From: an uncultured Eubacteriales bacterium
Lineage (GTDB): Bacteria; Bacillota; Clostridia; Christensenellales; Borkfalkiaceae
Direction: 5' to 3'
NCBI GenBank assembly: GCA_900548285.1
Contig: URKE01000003.1
Span: 6,522 to 70,521, forward strand
Length of the DNA: 64,000 nt
The stretch's first letter is position 1, and every line of letters starts with the position of its first letter. The translations under genes and the position numbers were made by a program. Below are positions 35,042-45,088 of the stretch, in pieces. The notes beneath the pieces were generated by a model. That model was not told the origin of the DNA and did no database searches. It was given only the letters and a program-made list of their open reading frames with translations.

Positions 35042-36984
35042 GTATATATTATGTTTTTAAACTCATCTTCGTCAATAATTTTTATTCCGAGTTGTTTTGC
35101 TTTGTCGAGTTTGCTTCCGGCGGACTCACCCGCAATAACCAGCGTCGTCGTTTTCGTTACCGAACTCTGTGTTTCTCCGCCCTCGGATTCGATTATCTTC
35201 TGCGCTTCGCTTCTCGTAAAATCGGCAAGCGAACCTGTGAGAACGACCTTTTCGCCTTTGAATTTGCCCTCGGATTTAACCTCGTCGGTGAAAGGCGACA
35301 CGCCGCAATCGAAAAGTTCGTTTATTTCCGCAACGTTGCCCTCGTCGGCAAAATAATCGGAAATGTCTTTCGCCATGATTATCCCCACGTCCGGAATTTC
35401 ACGCAGTTTTTCCTCTTCGGCGTTCGCGAGATCTTTTACGTTTCCGAAAATCCGCGCAAGATCCTTAGCCGTCTTTTTGCCGACGCCCTCGATGCCGAGC
35501 GCAAAAATGAAGTTCGCGAGCGGAACTCTTTTACTCTTCTCTATAGCCGAAATAAGATTTTCGGCTTTTCTTTCCTTAAAGCCCTCGAGGTCGACAAGTT
35601 TTTCGACGGTGAGTTTGTATAAATCCGAAAACTTGTCGATTTTTAAATCATCGAAAAGTTGCCCTGCCGTTTTTTCGGAAAATCCGTCTATGTTCATTCC
35701 TTCTTTCGAGGCGAAATTAGATAATCTCGCGACAACTCGCGGACGGCAATCTCTGTTCGGGCAGAACAGGTTCGCGCCCTCTTCAACGAGCGACGATCCG
35801 CAATACGGACATTCCGTCGGCTTTTCGATTTCTTGCCCTTCGTTGAAATTTCCGACCGCGCCGAGGATTTCGGGAATAACTTCGTTCGACCTTCTTATGA
35901 GAACAGCAGAACCTATCCTGACTTTTTTACGTAAAATATCGCCGTAATTGTTGAGCGTTGCTTTTCTTACGGTCGCGCCGCCTATATCGACGGGAGCGAC
36001 TATGCCGAGCGGCGTGAGTTTTCCCGTTCTTCCGACCTGCCACACGACTTTTTTCAGCGTGGTTTCTACCTCTTCCGCTTCGAATTTATACGCCATCGCC
36101 CATCTCGGGAATTTATCGGTGTAACCGAGTTTTTCACGCAACGCGACCTGATTTACCTTAATTACCGCTCCGTCGGTTAAAACGTCTATATTTTTTCTGC
36201 CCGTTTCTATTTCTGCAATAGCCGCTTTCACTTCGTCGAGATTTTTACAGATTCTCAAAAAATCAAACACTTTAAATCCGTTTCTCTTCAGAAAATCGAA
36301 AATTTCAACCTGCGATGAAAACTCGCCGTCGCTCATATAATTCACGTTGTAAAAAATAATTTCGGGGTGACGTTTTTCGGTAATTTTCGGATCAAGGTTA
36401 CGTATTGCGCCTGCCGCGGCGTTTCTCGCGTTTTTAAGTTGCTCCGTTGCCGTCCGATTGTACTCTTCAAGCACGGAAAGCCTTATAACGGCTTCGCCCT
36501 GCACCTCCACTACTCCGCCGCAATCGATTCTGAGCGGAAACGTTTTTATCGTTAAAGCCTGAGCCGTTACGTCCTCGCCGATTATTCCGTTACCTCTTGT
36601 CGTCGCCCTCGTGAAAACTCCGTTTTCATAGGTAAGACACATCGTAAGCCCGTCGAATTTATATTCAACCGTATAAACCGGCTCGCCAACCTTTTTCACC
36701 CTCTCGTCGAAAGCCGCAAGTTCTTCGGGCGAAACAGACTTATCGAGCGAATATAATCTCTTGATATGTTCGTGCTTTTTAAACGCGCTTACAGGCTCGC
36801 CGCCAACCCTTCTCGTAGGAGAATCGACGAGGACCTGACCGGTTTTTTCTTCCAGAGCGCGCAATTCGTCGTAAATTCTGTCGTAAACCTTATCGTCTAC
36901 CGAAGGAGCGTCCAGAACGTAATATTCAGTCGCATACTTATTGAGAACGTCAACGAGTTCTCTCATCTTTTCAATATCGTTCAT
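35038..36984 (-). CDS. ligA: NAD-dependent DNA ligase
   Basis: Seals nicks in replication and repair. 648 residues: adenylation domain with the nucleophile Lys in EYKFDGLTM, an OB fold, the four-Cys zinc finger (CPYCGSSL and FCPNRDC), helix-hairpin-helix repeats (around residues 460-560), and a C-terminal BRCT domain. The ATG shares one base with the pcrA TGA. Confidence 0.98.
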   Translation of the reverse strand: MNDIEKMRELVDVLNKYATEYYVLDAPSVDDKVYDRIYDELRALEEKTGQVLVDSPTRRVGGEPVSAFKKHEHIKRLYSLDKSVSPEELAAFDERVKKVGEPVYTVEYKFDGLTMCLTYENGVFTRATTRGNGIIGEDVTAQALTIKTFPLRIDCGGVVEVQGEAVIRLSVLEEYNRTATEQLKNARNAAAGAIRNLDPKITEKRHPEIIFYNVNYMSDGEFSSQVEIFDFLKRNGFKVFDFLRICKNLDEVKAAIAEIETGRKNIDVLTDGAVIKVNQVALREKLGYTDKFPRWAMAYKFEAEEVETTLKKVVWQVGRTGKLTPLGIVAPVDIGGATVRKATLNNYGDILRKKVRIGSAVLIRRSNEVIPEILGAVGNFNEGQEIEKPTECPYCGSSLVEEGANLFCPNRDCRPRVVARLSNFASKEGMNIDGFSEKTAGQLFDDLKIDKFSDLYKLTVEKLVDLEGFKERKAENLISAIEKSKRVPLANFIFALGIEGVGKKTAKDLARIFGNVKDLANAEEEKLREIPDVGIIMAKDISDYFADEGNVAEINELFDCGVSPFTDEVKSEGKFKGEKVVLTGSLADFTRSEAQKIIESEGGETQSSVTKTTTLVIAGESAGSKLDKAKQLGIKIIDEDEFKNIIYT

Positions 36985-39377
36985 CAGTCGATTACCTCTA
37001 TCGGAGCAAGTCTTAATACGAGGGATTTTATGCCCACGTTTTTAAAAGCAACGTCCGCAACCACTTCGCCGTTGTTGTTTTTCGTCGCGATGATAACGCC
37101 GTCGCCGAATTTTCTGTGCCGTACGTTTACGCCCGTATGAAATTTACCGAGATCGGACGCCTGTACCTTTTCGGTCGGTTTCGACGTTTCGGCTTTATAT
37201 CCCGAAGCGTATGATTTCGTCGGTTTGCTCCCGCCGTAACCGGAATTTGAATATCCGTAATCGGGTTGATAACCGTAATCATCGTCTTTCTCCCTGCGGT
37301 TTCCGTAAGAATTTCCATATGAATTACCATACGAACCGCCATATGAGCCGCCATACGAACCGCCGGCGTATGCCCCGCGGGAATTATACGAATTGCCGTA
37401 TCTGTTGCCGTAACCTTCGCCGTAAGAATTATCGCGATATCCTTCGCCCGAAAATCTCCCGCCGCGATTTTTGACGATACCGAGTTTGTCCGACAATTCT
37501 TCGATGAATTTCGACGGTTCCGTCCCTCTTCTCGAGCCGTATAAAAACCTGCTTTTCGCTCTCGTGAAAAAGAGCCTTTCCCTCGCTCTCGTTATCGCGA
37601 CGTACATAAGTCTGCGTTCTTCCTCTTCGTTGTCCGGTTCGTCCGTTCTCTGCATCGGGAATATCTCGTTATCGAGTCCGCAGACGAACACGCACCTGTA
37701 TTCGAGACCTTTTACGGAATGAACGGTGGCAAGCGTAACGAATTCGCCCTCGTTTATCTCGTCGGTATCGGAACTGAGCGTTATGGAATTGAGATATTCG
37801 GATAACGGCGACCGGGGATTAAGCCTTGCGAATTCCTCCACGGAACTCAAAAATTCGTTTATATTCTTCTTTTTATCGTCGTTTTCCGACGTATCGTCCT
37901 CGAAACAACTCATAAAATCCGTTTTTGCGATCACTTCTTTCACAAGGTCTAAAAGAGGCATGGATTCCTTGGCTAAAATGAGTTTTGAAATAATATCTCT
38001 GAAACCGCGTATTTTCGATTTTGCGCCGGAATTAAGGTCGAGATTGTCGCAATCGAACACGCCGTCGAAAATCGAAAGACCGTTAGCGTCGGAATACCTG
38101 ACGAGTTGCTCTATAGATTTGTCGCCGATTCCCCTTTTGGGAACGTTGATAACCCTTAAAACGGCTTCGTTGTCGAGCGGATTGCACAAAATTCTGAGGT
38201 AGGCGGTTATATCCTTGATTTCCTTTCTTTCAAAGAACCTGAACCCACCGTACACCTTACAGGGTATGCCGTATTTCATAAATTCCTGCTCGTATGAACG
38301 AGAAAGAGCGTTGATACGCATAAGAACGGCAAAATCGGAGTATTTATACCCTCTTTGCTGAACGAAGTTTTTAATCTGCAAAGCGGTATATTGCGCTTCT
38401 CCCGATTCTTCGTCCGCAACGAACAATTCGGGTTTTACGCCGTCTTCGTTGTCTGTCCACAGCACCTTTTCTTTTCTCTTGACGTTATTCGCGATAACAG
38501 TGTTCGCAAAATCGAGAATATACTTCGTTGAACGGTAATTTCTTTCGAGTTTGTAAGTTTTCGCGCCCTTGAAATCGAGTTCGAAATCGAGAATGTTGTT
38601 TATGTCTGCGCCGCGCCAGCCGTAAATACTCTGGTCGTCGTCGCCGACGACGAATAAATTTTTATTGACGTAAGAAAGGAGTTTAACAATGTTATACTGA
38701 ACGACGTTCGTATCCTGAAACTCATCCACGTGTATGTAACGGAATCTCTTTGAAAGCGTAAGCAGAACGTCCCTGTATTCCGCAAGAAGATGATACGTTT
38801 TTATAAGCAAATCGTCGAAGTCCATCGCGTTCGAGCGGAAAAGCTCGGCGTTATATTCGTCGATTATCTTCACGTACGACTTGACGTCGCGCATTCTCGG
38901 ATTTTCGTGTTCAAACTGCTCCGTCGACATATCCTTATTTTTCAGATTCGAGATAAGGAACTTCGACGTTTTCATAAACTTATCGGGTTCGAGCGAAAGA
39001 TTTACTATGATTCGCTTTAAAACCTTCTCTTTGTCCGTTTCGGAATAAATCGAAAAATCGGTTTTATAATCGAGCCTTTCGGCATATTTTCTCAAAATTC
39101 TGACGCACATTGCGTGAATTGTGCAAACCCACATCTGAGATATATCCCCGATGATGTTTGCAAGCCTCGATTTCATTTCGTCTGCGGCTTTATTCGTGAA
39201 AGTAATCGCAAGAATATTATACGGATCGACGCCGAGATCTTCGACGAGATGAGCGATTCTGCTCGTTAAAACTCTCGTTTTTCCGCTCCCCGCCCCCGCG
39301 ATGACAAGCACCGCGCCCTCGGTGTCCATAACGGGTTTTATCTGTTCTTCGTTAAGTTTATCAAGCAATTCAAGCAT
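36984..39377 (-). CDS. pcrA: ATP-dependent DNA helicase PcrA (UvrD family) with Gly/Tyr-rich insert
   Basis: 797 residues of UvrD-type 3'-5' helicase: Walker A VIAGAGSGKTRVL, DEFQDTN, DDDQSIYGWRGA, NYRST, VHSVKGLEY and VAITRARERL. Length and C-terminal Tudor-like segment (FGDGVIIATKNNNGE) fit PcrA, the helicase that aids repair and transcription clearing. Between them, at about residues 638-731, lies an unusual low-complexity stretch of Gly, Tyr, Ser and Asn. Co-transcribed with ligA, with a one-base overlap; a sigmaA promoter and a small TCCGGTT/AACCGGA hairpin precede it. Confidence 0.96.
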   Translation of the reverse strand: MLELLDKLNEEQIKPVMDTEGAVLVIAGAGSGKTRVLTSRIAHLVEDLGVDPYNILAITFTNKAADEMKSRLANIIGDISQMWVCTIHAMCVRILRKYAERLDYKTDFSIYSETDKEKVLKRIIVNLSLEPDKFMKTSKFLISNLKNKDMSTEQFEHENPRMRDVKSYVKIIDEYNAELFRSNAMDFDDLLIKTYHLLAEYRDVLLTLSKRFRYIHVDEFQDTNVVQYNIVKLLSYVNKNLFVVGDDDQSIYGWRGADINNILDFELDFKGAKTYKLERNYRSTKYILDFANTVIANNVKRKEKVLWTDNEDGVKPELFVADEESGEAQYTALQIKNFVQQRGYKYSDFAVLMRINALSRSYEQEFMKYGIPCKVYGGFRFFERKEIKDITAYLRILCNPLDNEAVLRVINVPKRGIGDKSIEQLVRYSDANGLSIFDGVFDCDNLDLNSGAKSKIRGFRDIISKLILAKESMPLLDLVKEVIAKTDFMSCFEDDTSENDDKKKNINEFLSSVEEFARLNPRSPLSEYLNSITLSSDTDEINEGEFVTLATVHSVKGLEYRCVFVCGLDNEIFPMQRTDEPDNEEEERRLMYVAITRARERLFFTRAKSRFLYGSRRGTEPSKFIEELSDKLGIVKNRGGRFSGEGYRDNSYGEGYGNRYGNSYNSRGAYAGGSYGGSYGGSYGNSYGNSYGNRREKDDDYGYQPDYGYSNSGYGGSKPTKSYASGYKAETSKPTEKVQASDLGKFHTGVNVRHRKFGDGVIIATKNNNGEVVADVAFKNVGIKSLVLRLAPIEVID
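37185..37465 (-). repeat. Degenerate tandem repeats coding for a GYGNSY-type tract in PcrA
   Basis: Imperfect 12-base units coding for GGSY or GNSY (for example CCATACGAACCG and CCATATGAGCCG on the plus strand at about 37325-37370) repeat in tandem. The encoded segment has GGSYGGSYGGSYGNSYGNSY and is nearly free of hydrophobic residues apart from Tyr. Confidence 0.85.
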
Positions 39378-39430
39378 CTCGTTCTCTCCGTAATTCCGGT
39401 TGCAAACCGGACGTTTCGCATATGGATTTT

Positions 39431-39459
39431 ATTTTACCACGAAAAGAACTTTTTTTCAA
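39431..39459 (-). promoter_or_regulatory. SigmaA promoter of pcrA-ligA
   Basis: Minus-strand TTGAAA, 17-base spacer, TAAAAT with TG upstream. The leader holds the TCCGGTT-TGC-AACCGGA hairpin shortly before the ATG. Confidence 0.75.
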
Positions 39460-39490
39460 GTTATTTATATAAGTATTGGTGTTTATACGC

Positions 39491-39517
39491 AAAAAATCTT
39501 CCGCGGCTTTGCGGAAG
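39491..39517 (-). terminator. Terminator after spoVAC
   Basis: Minus-strand CTTCCGC and GCGGAAG pair across AAAGCC and run into ATTTTTT. Confidence 0.85.
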
Positions 39518-39548
39518 AAAATTCAGTGAAGATTAACGGAATGCCAAC

Positions 39549-40013
39549 TCAAAGTAACAGCCCCGCGGAATACAGAATAAAATAAACCACTCCTACGGAC
39601 ACGCCGCCGATTATTCCGAAAACTATTATCGGCCCGGCAACGACAAACATTTTTGCCGCCAGACCATAGATAAAACCCTCGTTTTTAAAGTCCATGGCGG
39701 GCGAAACGACTGAATTTGCGAATCCGGTTATCGGAACAATCGAGCCGCCACCGGCATATTTTCCGATCCGGTCGTATACGCCGATACCCGTGAGAAGCGC
39801 GCCGAGAAAAATCAAAACGACGGAAGTCGTTCCGGCAAGTTCGTCGCCGTAAAGCCCGAAAACGAATTCGAGCGCGAATCTGATCAACTGACCTATGACG
39901 CAGATTGTTCCGCCTACCCAGAACGCATGGAAAAGACTTCGTTTCTCGTTTGTCTTTGGCGAGATTTTCGACACGTAGCCGAGATAATTGTCGTTATAAA
40001 ACCGTTCCTTCAT
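39549..40013 (-). CDS. spoVAC: Stage V sporulation protein AC
   Basis: 154 residues with the SpoVAC plan: NEKRSLFHAFWVGGTICVIG, then GVYDRIGKYAGGGSIVPITG, FANSVVSPAMDFKNEGF and YGLAAKMF. SpoVAC proteins are membrane channels needed to import and release dipicolinic acid in spores. The start at 40013 has GGAG ten bases upstream, and an earlier in-frame ATG at 40082 lacks one. spoVAD and spoVAE are not beside it; it stands alone between a terminator and a candidate forespore promoter. Confidence 0.9.
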   Translation of the reverse strand: MKERFYNDNYLGYVSKISPKTNEKRSLFHAFWVGGTICVIGQLIRFALEFVFGLYGDELAGTTSVVLIFLGALLTGIGVYDRIGKYAGGGSIVPITGFANSVVSPAMDFKNEGFIYGLAAKMFVVAGPIIVFGIIGGVSVGVVYFILYSAGLLL

Positions 40014-40097
40014 TTCTGATTTTCTCCTTCGGTTTTTTGAACACGCATTCATCGCGATCTCTGATATTTTTCCACGTTTCAACGTTTTTCATATAAC

Positions 40098-40126
40098 TTG
40101 TATGGTCGATTTTAAGATTTTTATAC
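40098..40126 (-). promoter_or_regulatory. Candidate sigmaG promoter of spoVAC
   Basis: Minus-strand GTATA (40126-40122), 17 bases, CATACAA (40104-40098), the same layout as before spoIVB. A direct repeat of 12 bases (plus-strand ATACGTTGCAGA at 40123-40134 and 40140-40151) overlaps the -35; it may be a regulator site. Confidence 0.45.
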
Positions 40127-40176
40127 GTTGCAGACATTAATACGTTGCAGATTTTTATCAACGGCAATTTACGGCA

Positions 40177-40203
40177 TAAAAAAACGCGGCAAAAAGCCGC
40201 GCT
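40177..40203 (-). terminator. Terminator after the 58-residue orphan gene
   Basis: Minus-strand GCGCGGC, TTTTT loop, GCCGCGT, then a run of seven T. Confidence 0.88.
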
Positions 40204-40223
40204 TAAAATTACCGATCAAATAA

Positions 40224-40400
40224 TCAGTTCTGAGATTCATACATGAAGATATTAAAGGAATTCTTTTTAAGTTTCTTCCCGAAAAGTTCTTTCGCTTTGT
40301 TCAACGCCTCGGCGATACATTCCGCAAAAACGTTCACTCTGACAACCCTTTCCTTTTTCTCGCTGTCCAGTTTCTGAATACAATAAACTCTGTAAAGCAT
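40224..40400 (-). CDS. 58-residue unknown protein
   Basis: A short gene with a full set of signals: promoter TTGACA-17-TAAAAT, AAAGGAG nine bases before the ATG, and a strong terminator. The protein starts MLYRVYCIQKLDSEKKERVV, is rich in Lys and Glu, and continues with a helix AECIAEALNKAKELFGKKLKK. I do not recognise a family; the beta-then-alpha layout is compatible with a small nucleic-acid-binding or regulatory protein. Confidence 0.75.
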   Translation of the reverse strand: MLYRVYCIQKLDSEKKERVVRVNVFAECIAEALNKAKELFGKKLKKNSFNIFMYESQN

Positions 40401-40427
40401 ATCAAACGTCTCCTTTATCGTGACACA

Positions 40428-40456
40428 ATTTTAGCATTATTTCCTGATTTTGTCAA
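40428..40456 (-). promoter_or_regulatory. SigmaA promoter of the 58-residue gene
   Basis: Minus-strand TTGACA (40456-40451, inside the end of the dipeptidase gene), 17 bases, TAAAAT (40433-40428). Confidence 0.8.
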
Positions 40457-41237
40457 CAGGTAATCGCAAGTTTCGTTTTTTTTCGGTGAAAATGCGGAGA
40501 TTATTTGATAGTATTTTGTCGATATCGGCTTTCAAATATCCGAGTTTTTCTAATTCAAACGCGGTTTTTCCGTACAGATCTTCATACCCGAGGATGTTTC
40601 CGACGGTAAAATCGCAACCGTAATAATCCGTTCCGACGGCAAGATTATCTGCGCCGAACTTTTGAACAAAATAATCTATTTGCCTTATAAAATCTGAAAT
40701 TTTGCAATGTTTTCCGTCTGACATAAAATAGCCGCAACAGGTTACGCCGATAAGTCCGCCCCTCAAAACGAGTTCTTTAATTTGCCATTCTTCGAGATTC
40801 CTTTTATGTTTGTGAACGGCTGAAAAACACGTATGAGAATCAACCACCGTATCGGCAAGTTCGATTATATCTTTAAAACCGCCCTTTGAAATATGCGCGC
40901 AGTCCACAGCAATCCCGCCCGCATTAAGACGTTTGATAAACGCTTTTCCCTCTTCTTTTAACCCCTCTGCAAAGTCGCAACCATACCCCAATCTGTTTTC
41001 GCCGTTCCAGGTAAGCCCGACGTATAACGGCGCGGAAACAATCAATTTATCGATGTCAAGATCGGGATAGCCGGCATCCTCGTATGCAAGTAATCTTGCT
41101 TTTTTCGAAATTTCATACGCTTCCGAAAAATTTCTCTTCCCCCTGAAAACCGCCGTAATAATATTGTTGTCATAATACGTCTCCGTAAGATCGCCGCCGC
41201 AGGCGGTCAGAAAATCGCTGTGAAAATCGGAAAACAT
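40437..41237 (-). CDS. M19-family membrane dipeptidase
   Basis: 266-residue metallopeptidase of the renal dipeptidase family. Zinc-site residues seen: DFHSD near the start, a Glu in AYEDAGYP, CAHIS, DSHTCFSAVHKHKRN, and VGTDYYGCD. Shorter than the usual 310-330 residues, mostly around the bridging-Glu segment, so metal binding may differ. Such enzymes cleave dipeptides, and bacterial members may accept D-residues. Confidence 0.88.
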   Translation of the reverse strand: MFSDFHSDFLTACGGDLTETYYDNNIITAVFRGKRNFSEAYEISKKARLLAYEDAGYPDLDIDKLIVSAPLYVGLTWNGENRLGYGCDFAEGLKEEGKAFIKRLNAGGIAVDCAHISKGGFKDIIELADTVVDSHTCFSAVHKHKRNLEEWQIKELVLRGGLIGVTCCGYFMSDGKHCKISDFIRQIDYFVQKFGADNLAVGTDYYGCDFTVGNILGYEDLYGKTAFELEKLGYLKADIDKILSNNLRIFTEKKRNLRLPVDKIRK

Positions 41238-41327
41238 AAAAATCCCCCGAAGTATAATATTCTCCGGGAGATAATTTCGCTACAACTATTAAGTTGCGAA
41301 CCGCTTTACGCGAGCCGCTTCAACGAA

Positions 41328-41849
41328 TCAATAATGCTCCGGCTCGTCGTATTCAACGCCGTTCGTATCGACCGTTACGGTTTTTATTACTTGGTCGCGC
41401 AGGGGCTTGTCGTTATAATCCACGTTGACTTCCGCAATTTTGTCGATAACATCCATTCCGTCTATAACCTGACCGAACGCGGCGTATTGCCCGTCGAGAT
41501 GCGGGGCGTCCGCATGCATAATGAAAAATTGCGAACCCGCGCTGTTAGGCATCATGGAACGAGCCATGGAAATAACGCCTCTCTTATGTTTAAGGTCGTT
41601 TTTAAATCCGTTTTTGGAAAACTCGCCCCTTATCGTATATCCGGGACCGCCGGTGCCGTTCCCCTTGGGGTCGCCGCCCTGAATCATAAAGCCTTCGATA
41701 ACGCGATGAAAGCAAAGACCGTTGTAAAAACCTTTTTTAACGAGAGAAATGAAGTTGTTTACGGTGTTCGGCGCAACGTCCGGATACAATTCGACGTAAA
41801 AAACGTCGCCGTCTTTCATTTCAAAAGTCACGATAGGATTGTTATTCAT
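41328..41849 (-). CDS. Peptidyl-prolyl cis-trans isomerase (cyclophilin)
   Basis: 173 residues of a cytosolic cyclophilin: LCFHRVIEGFMIQGGDP, then the ISMARSMMPNSAGSQFFI core and AAFGQVIDGMDVID. No signal peptide. The 90-base gap to the dipeptidase holds nothing I can name. Expressed after the deaminase gene with a 15-base gap. Confidence 0.95.
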   Translation of the reverse strand: MNNNPIVTFEMKDGDVFYVELYPDVAPNTVNNFISLVKKGFYNGLCFHRVIEGFMIQGGDPKGNGTGGPGYTIRGEFSKNGFKNDLKHKRGVISMARSMMPNSAGSQFFIMHADAPHLDGQYAAFGQVIDGMDVIDKIAEVNVDYNDKPLRDQVIKTVTVDTNGVEYDEPEHY

Positions 41850-41864
41850 TATATTTCTCCTTTT

Positions 41865-42311
41865 TTAATCGATTTGTTCGATAATTATTCCGGCTTCATC
41901 GAAGAGTTTGAGCGAAAACTCGTCCGGATAACCGTATTTATAAACAACGCGTCTGATACCGGCGTTTATTATCATTTTGCAACAAATAACGCACGGCTGA
42001 TGCGTGCAGTAAAGCGTTCCGCCTTCGACGGAGATTCCGAGTTTCGCCGCCTGCGCTATCGCGTTTTGCTCGGCATGAACGGCATAGCAAAGTTCGAGTT
42101 TTGTTCCACTCGGGACGTCGAGTTCTCTTCTTAAGCATTTGCCTTTTGTTTTGCAACTCTCGATACCGCTCGGCGCTCCGTTATATCCCGTGGTCATAAT
42201 GCGCTTGTCCTTTACGATAACCGCGCCGACCTGCCTGTTCTCCTGATAACAACTCGACCAACTCGCAACGAGTTCCGCAAGTTCTATAAACCTTTTATCC
42301 CATTTATCCAT
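41865..42311 (-). CDS. dCMP/ComEB-type deaminase
   Basis: 148 residues of the zinc cytidine-deaminase fold: HAEQNAI (catalytic Glu) and QPCVICCKMI (zinc Cys). An insertion with extra Cys residues (IESCKTKGKCLRRE) is typical for dCMP deaminases, which supply dUMP for thymidylate synthesis. The start at 42311 has GGAGG eight bases ahead; the alternative start 18 codons upstream has no site and would cover the promoter -10. Confidence 0.92.
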   Translation of the reverse strand: MDKWDKRFIELAELVASWSSCYQENRQVGAVIVKDKRIMTTGYNGAPSGIESCKTKGKCLRRELDVPSGTKLELCYAVHAEQNAIAQAAKLGISVEGGTLYCTHQPCVICCKMIINAGIRRVVYKYGYPDEFSLKLFDEAGIIIEQID

Positions 42312-42336
42312 ACAGTTTTCCTCCGTTCGTGTAATT

Positions 42337-42365
42337 ATTTTAACATATTGCGACGATTCTTGCAA
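42337..42365 (-). promoter_or_regulatory. SigmaA promoter of the deaminase-cyclophilin operon
   Basis: Minus-strand TTGCAA, 17 bases, extended TGT-TAAAAT. Divergent from the groES promoter 70 bases away. Confidence 0.7.
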
Positions 42366-42434
42366 TAAAATTAAACGCGAGCCGTCAAAAAAATAAAAAT
42401 CATAAAAATTTTTACAATTTTCGACACTAAACTA

Positions 42435-42462
42435 TTGACAAATAAAAAACTTGGGCTATAAT
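42435..42462 (+). promoter_or_regulatory. SigmaA promoter of groESL
   Basis: TTGACA, 16-base spacer, TATAAT, immediately followed by CIRCE. Confidence 0.88.
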
Positions 42463-42466
42463 TATA

Positions 42467-42493
42467 TTAGCACTCTGAGATTGCGAGTGCTAA
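42467..42493 (+). promoter_or_regulatory. CIRCE element (HrcA operator)
   Basis: Perfect inverted repeat TTAGCACTC, nine bases, GAGTGCTAA, starting four bases after the -10. HrcA repressor binding here blocks groESL transcription until heat or misfolding titrates GroEL. Confidence 0.97.
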
Positions 42494-42522
42494 ATAACCG
42501 ATAAAATATACGGAGGTATAAT

Positions 42523-42807
42523 ATGAAAATAAAACCATTATCCGACTATATAGTAGTCGATACCAAAGAGAAAGCGGAAACGACAAAAAGCGGGTTCATT
42601 CTCCCCTCTGCGTCCGCGGATAAATACGTTACGGCAAAGGCTGTCGCCGTGGGAAAAGGCGCGACGACGTTCGGCAACCCCGTGGAAATGGAAGTTAAAG
42701 TCGGCGACGTGGTTCTTTACCCTGTCGGCGCGGCGATAGTCGTTAAACTCGACGGCGAAGAAGTTACTATGATCCGTCAGTCGGACGTTCTGGCGATAGT
42801 CGGTTAA
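42523..42807 (+). CDS. groES: Co-chaperonin GroES
   Basis: 94-residue lid of the GroEL chamber with MKIKPLSDYIVV, the mobile loop TKSGFILP and the KVGDVVLYPVGA strand pair. AGGAG? The ribosome site is GGAGG ahead of the ATG. Followed by groEL after 20 bases. HrcA-regulated. Confidence 0.97.
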   Translation: MKIKPLSDYIVVDTKEKAETTKSGFILPSASADKYVTAKAVAVGKGATTFGNPVEMEVKVGDVVLYPVGAAIVVKLDGEEVTMIRQSDVLAIVG

Positions 42808-42812
42808 TATAA

Positions 42813-44459
<1,647 letters not shown>

Positions 44460-44490
44460 CACAACCCCTTGAAACAGGTCAACTAAAAAA

Positions 44491-44535
44491 CGCGGGCGGC
44501 TTTTTCTTCTGAAAAGCCGCCCGCGTAAATTTTTA
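44491..44535 (+). terminator. groESL terminator
   Basis: Fourteen-base-pair stem CGCGGGCGGCTTTT / AAAAGCCGCCCGCG followed by TAAATTTTTAAT. It may also stop the convergent nitroreductase transcript. Confidence 0.9.
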
Positions 44536-44542
44536 ATTCGTT

Positions 44543-45070
44543 TTAAATTCTATAAATATACTTATCTTTTCTCGGTTTCGCTACCGGCGGTTCTCCGTCG
44601 AAATAACCGAGGGCGACATGACCGATTCCGACATAATCGCCGGTTATGCCGAGCGATTTTAAAAGATTTTTACCGAAATCGCTTTCAAGTTCCTCTTTCG
44701 CGCGGTGAATCCAGCACGAACCTACGCCCAAAGCCCAAGCCGCGTTAAGCATATTATCGATAACGCAACTGCCGTCGTAAACCGCCGTGGGGCAATTCTC
44801 CGCCGCGACAAGCAGAACGACGGGCGCGCCGTAAAACGGATCGAAATCTTCCATACCCATTATTTTCGCGTTTTCTTCAGCGATTTGCGCGCGTACCTTT
44901 TTATCCTGAATGACGATAATTATCGGTTTCTGCATATTCTTTGCCGTCGGCGCGTATGTTCCGACCTCGAGAATTTTATTAAGTACGTCATCGGGAATCG
45001 GTTTTACGTTATACTTTTTTATACTTCTTCTCGTAAGCAACGTTTCGATTGCGTCTTTCATATTTCTCAC
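44543..45070 (-). CDS. Nitroreductase family protein
   Basis: 175-residue flavin oxidoreductase of the NfsA/NfnB fold: LLTRRSIKKYNVKPIPDDVL at the start, PTAKNMQKP, and the GIGHVALGYFDGEPPV C-terminus. The substrate cannot be read from sequence. Lies 18 bases after the ABC exporter operon. Confidence 0.9.
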   Translation of the reverse strand: MRNMKDAIETLLTRRSIKKYNVKPIPDDVLNKILEVGTYAPTAKNMQKPIIIVIQDKKVRAQIAEENAKIMGMEDFDPFYGAPVVLLVAAENCPTAVYDGSCVIDNMLNAAWALGVGSCWIHRAKEELESDFGKNLLKSLGITGDYVGIGHVALGYFDGEPPVAKPRKDKYIYRI

Positions 45071-45088
45071 TCCTTATTCAAAACCGTT

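Noticed and set aside
34107..35060. A 317-codon open frame on the plus strand opposite yicC
   Set aside because: It is antisense to a well-conserved gene, has no ribosome site or domain, and results from codon bias of the minus-strand gene.
37300..37400. Possible CRISPR-like repeats
   Set aside because: The repeats are 12-base codon repeats inside the pcrA reading frame, without spacers.
39994..40092. A 32-codon open frame before spoVAC
   Set aside because: It has no ribosome site, starts at about the predicted transcription start, and overlaps the spoVAC start.
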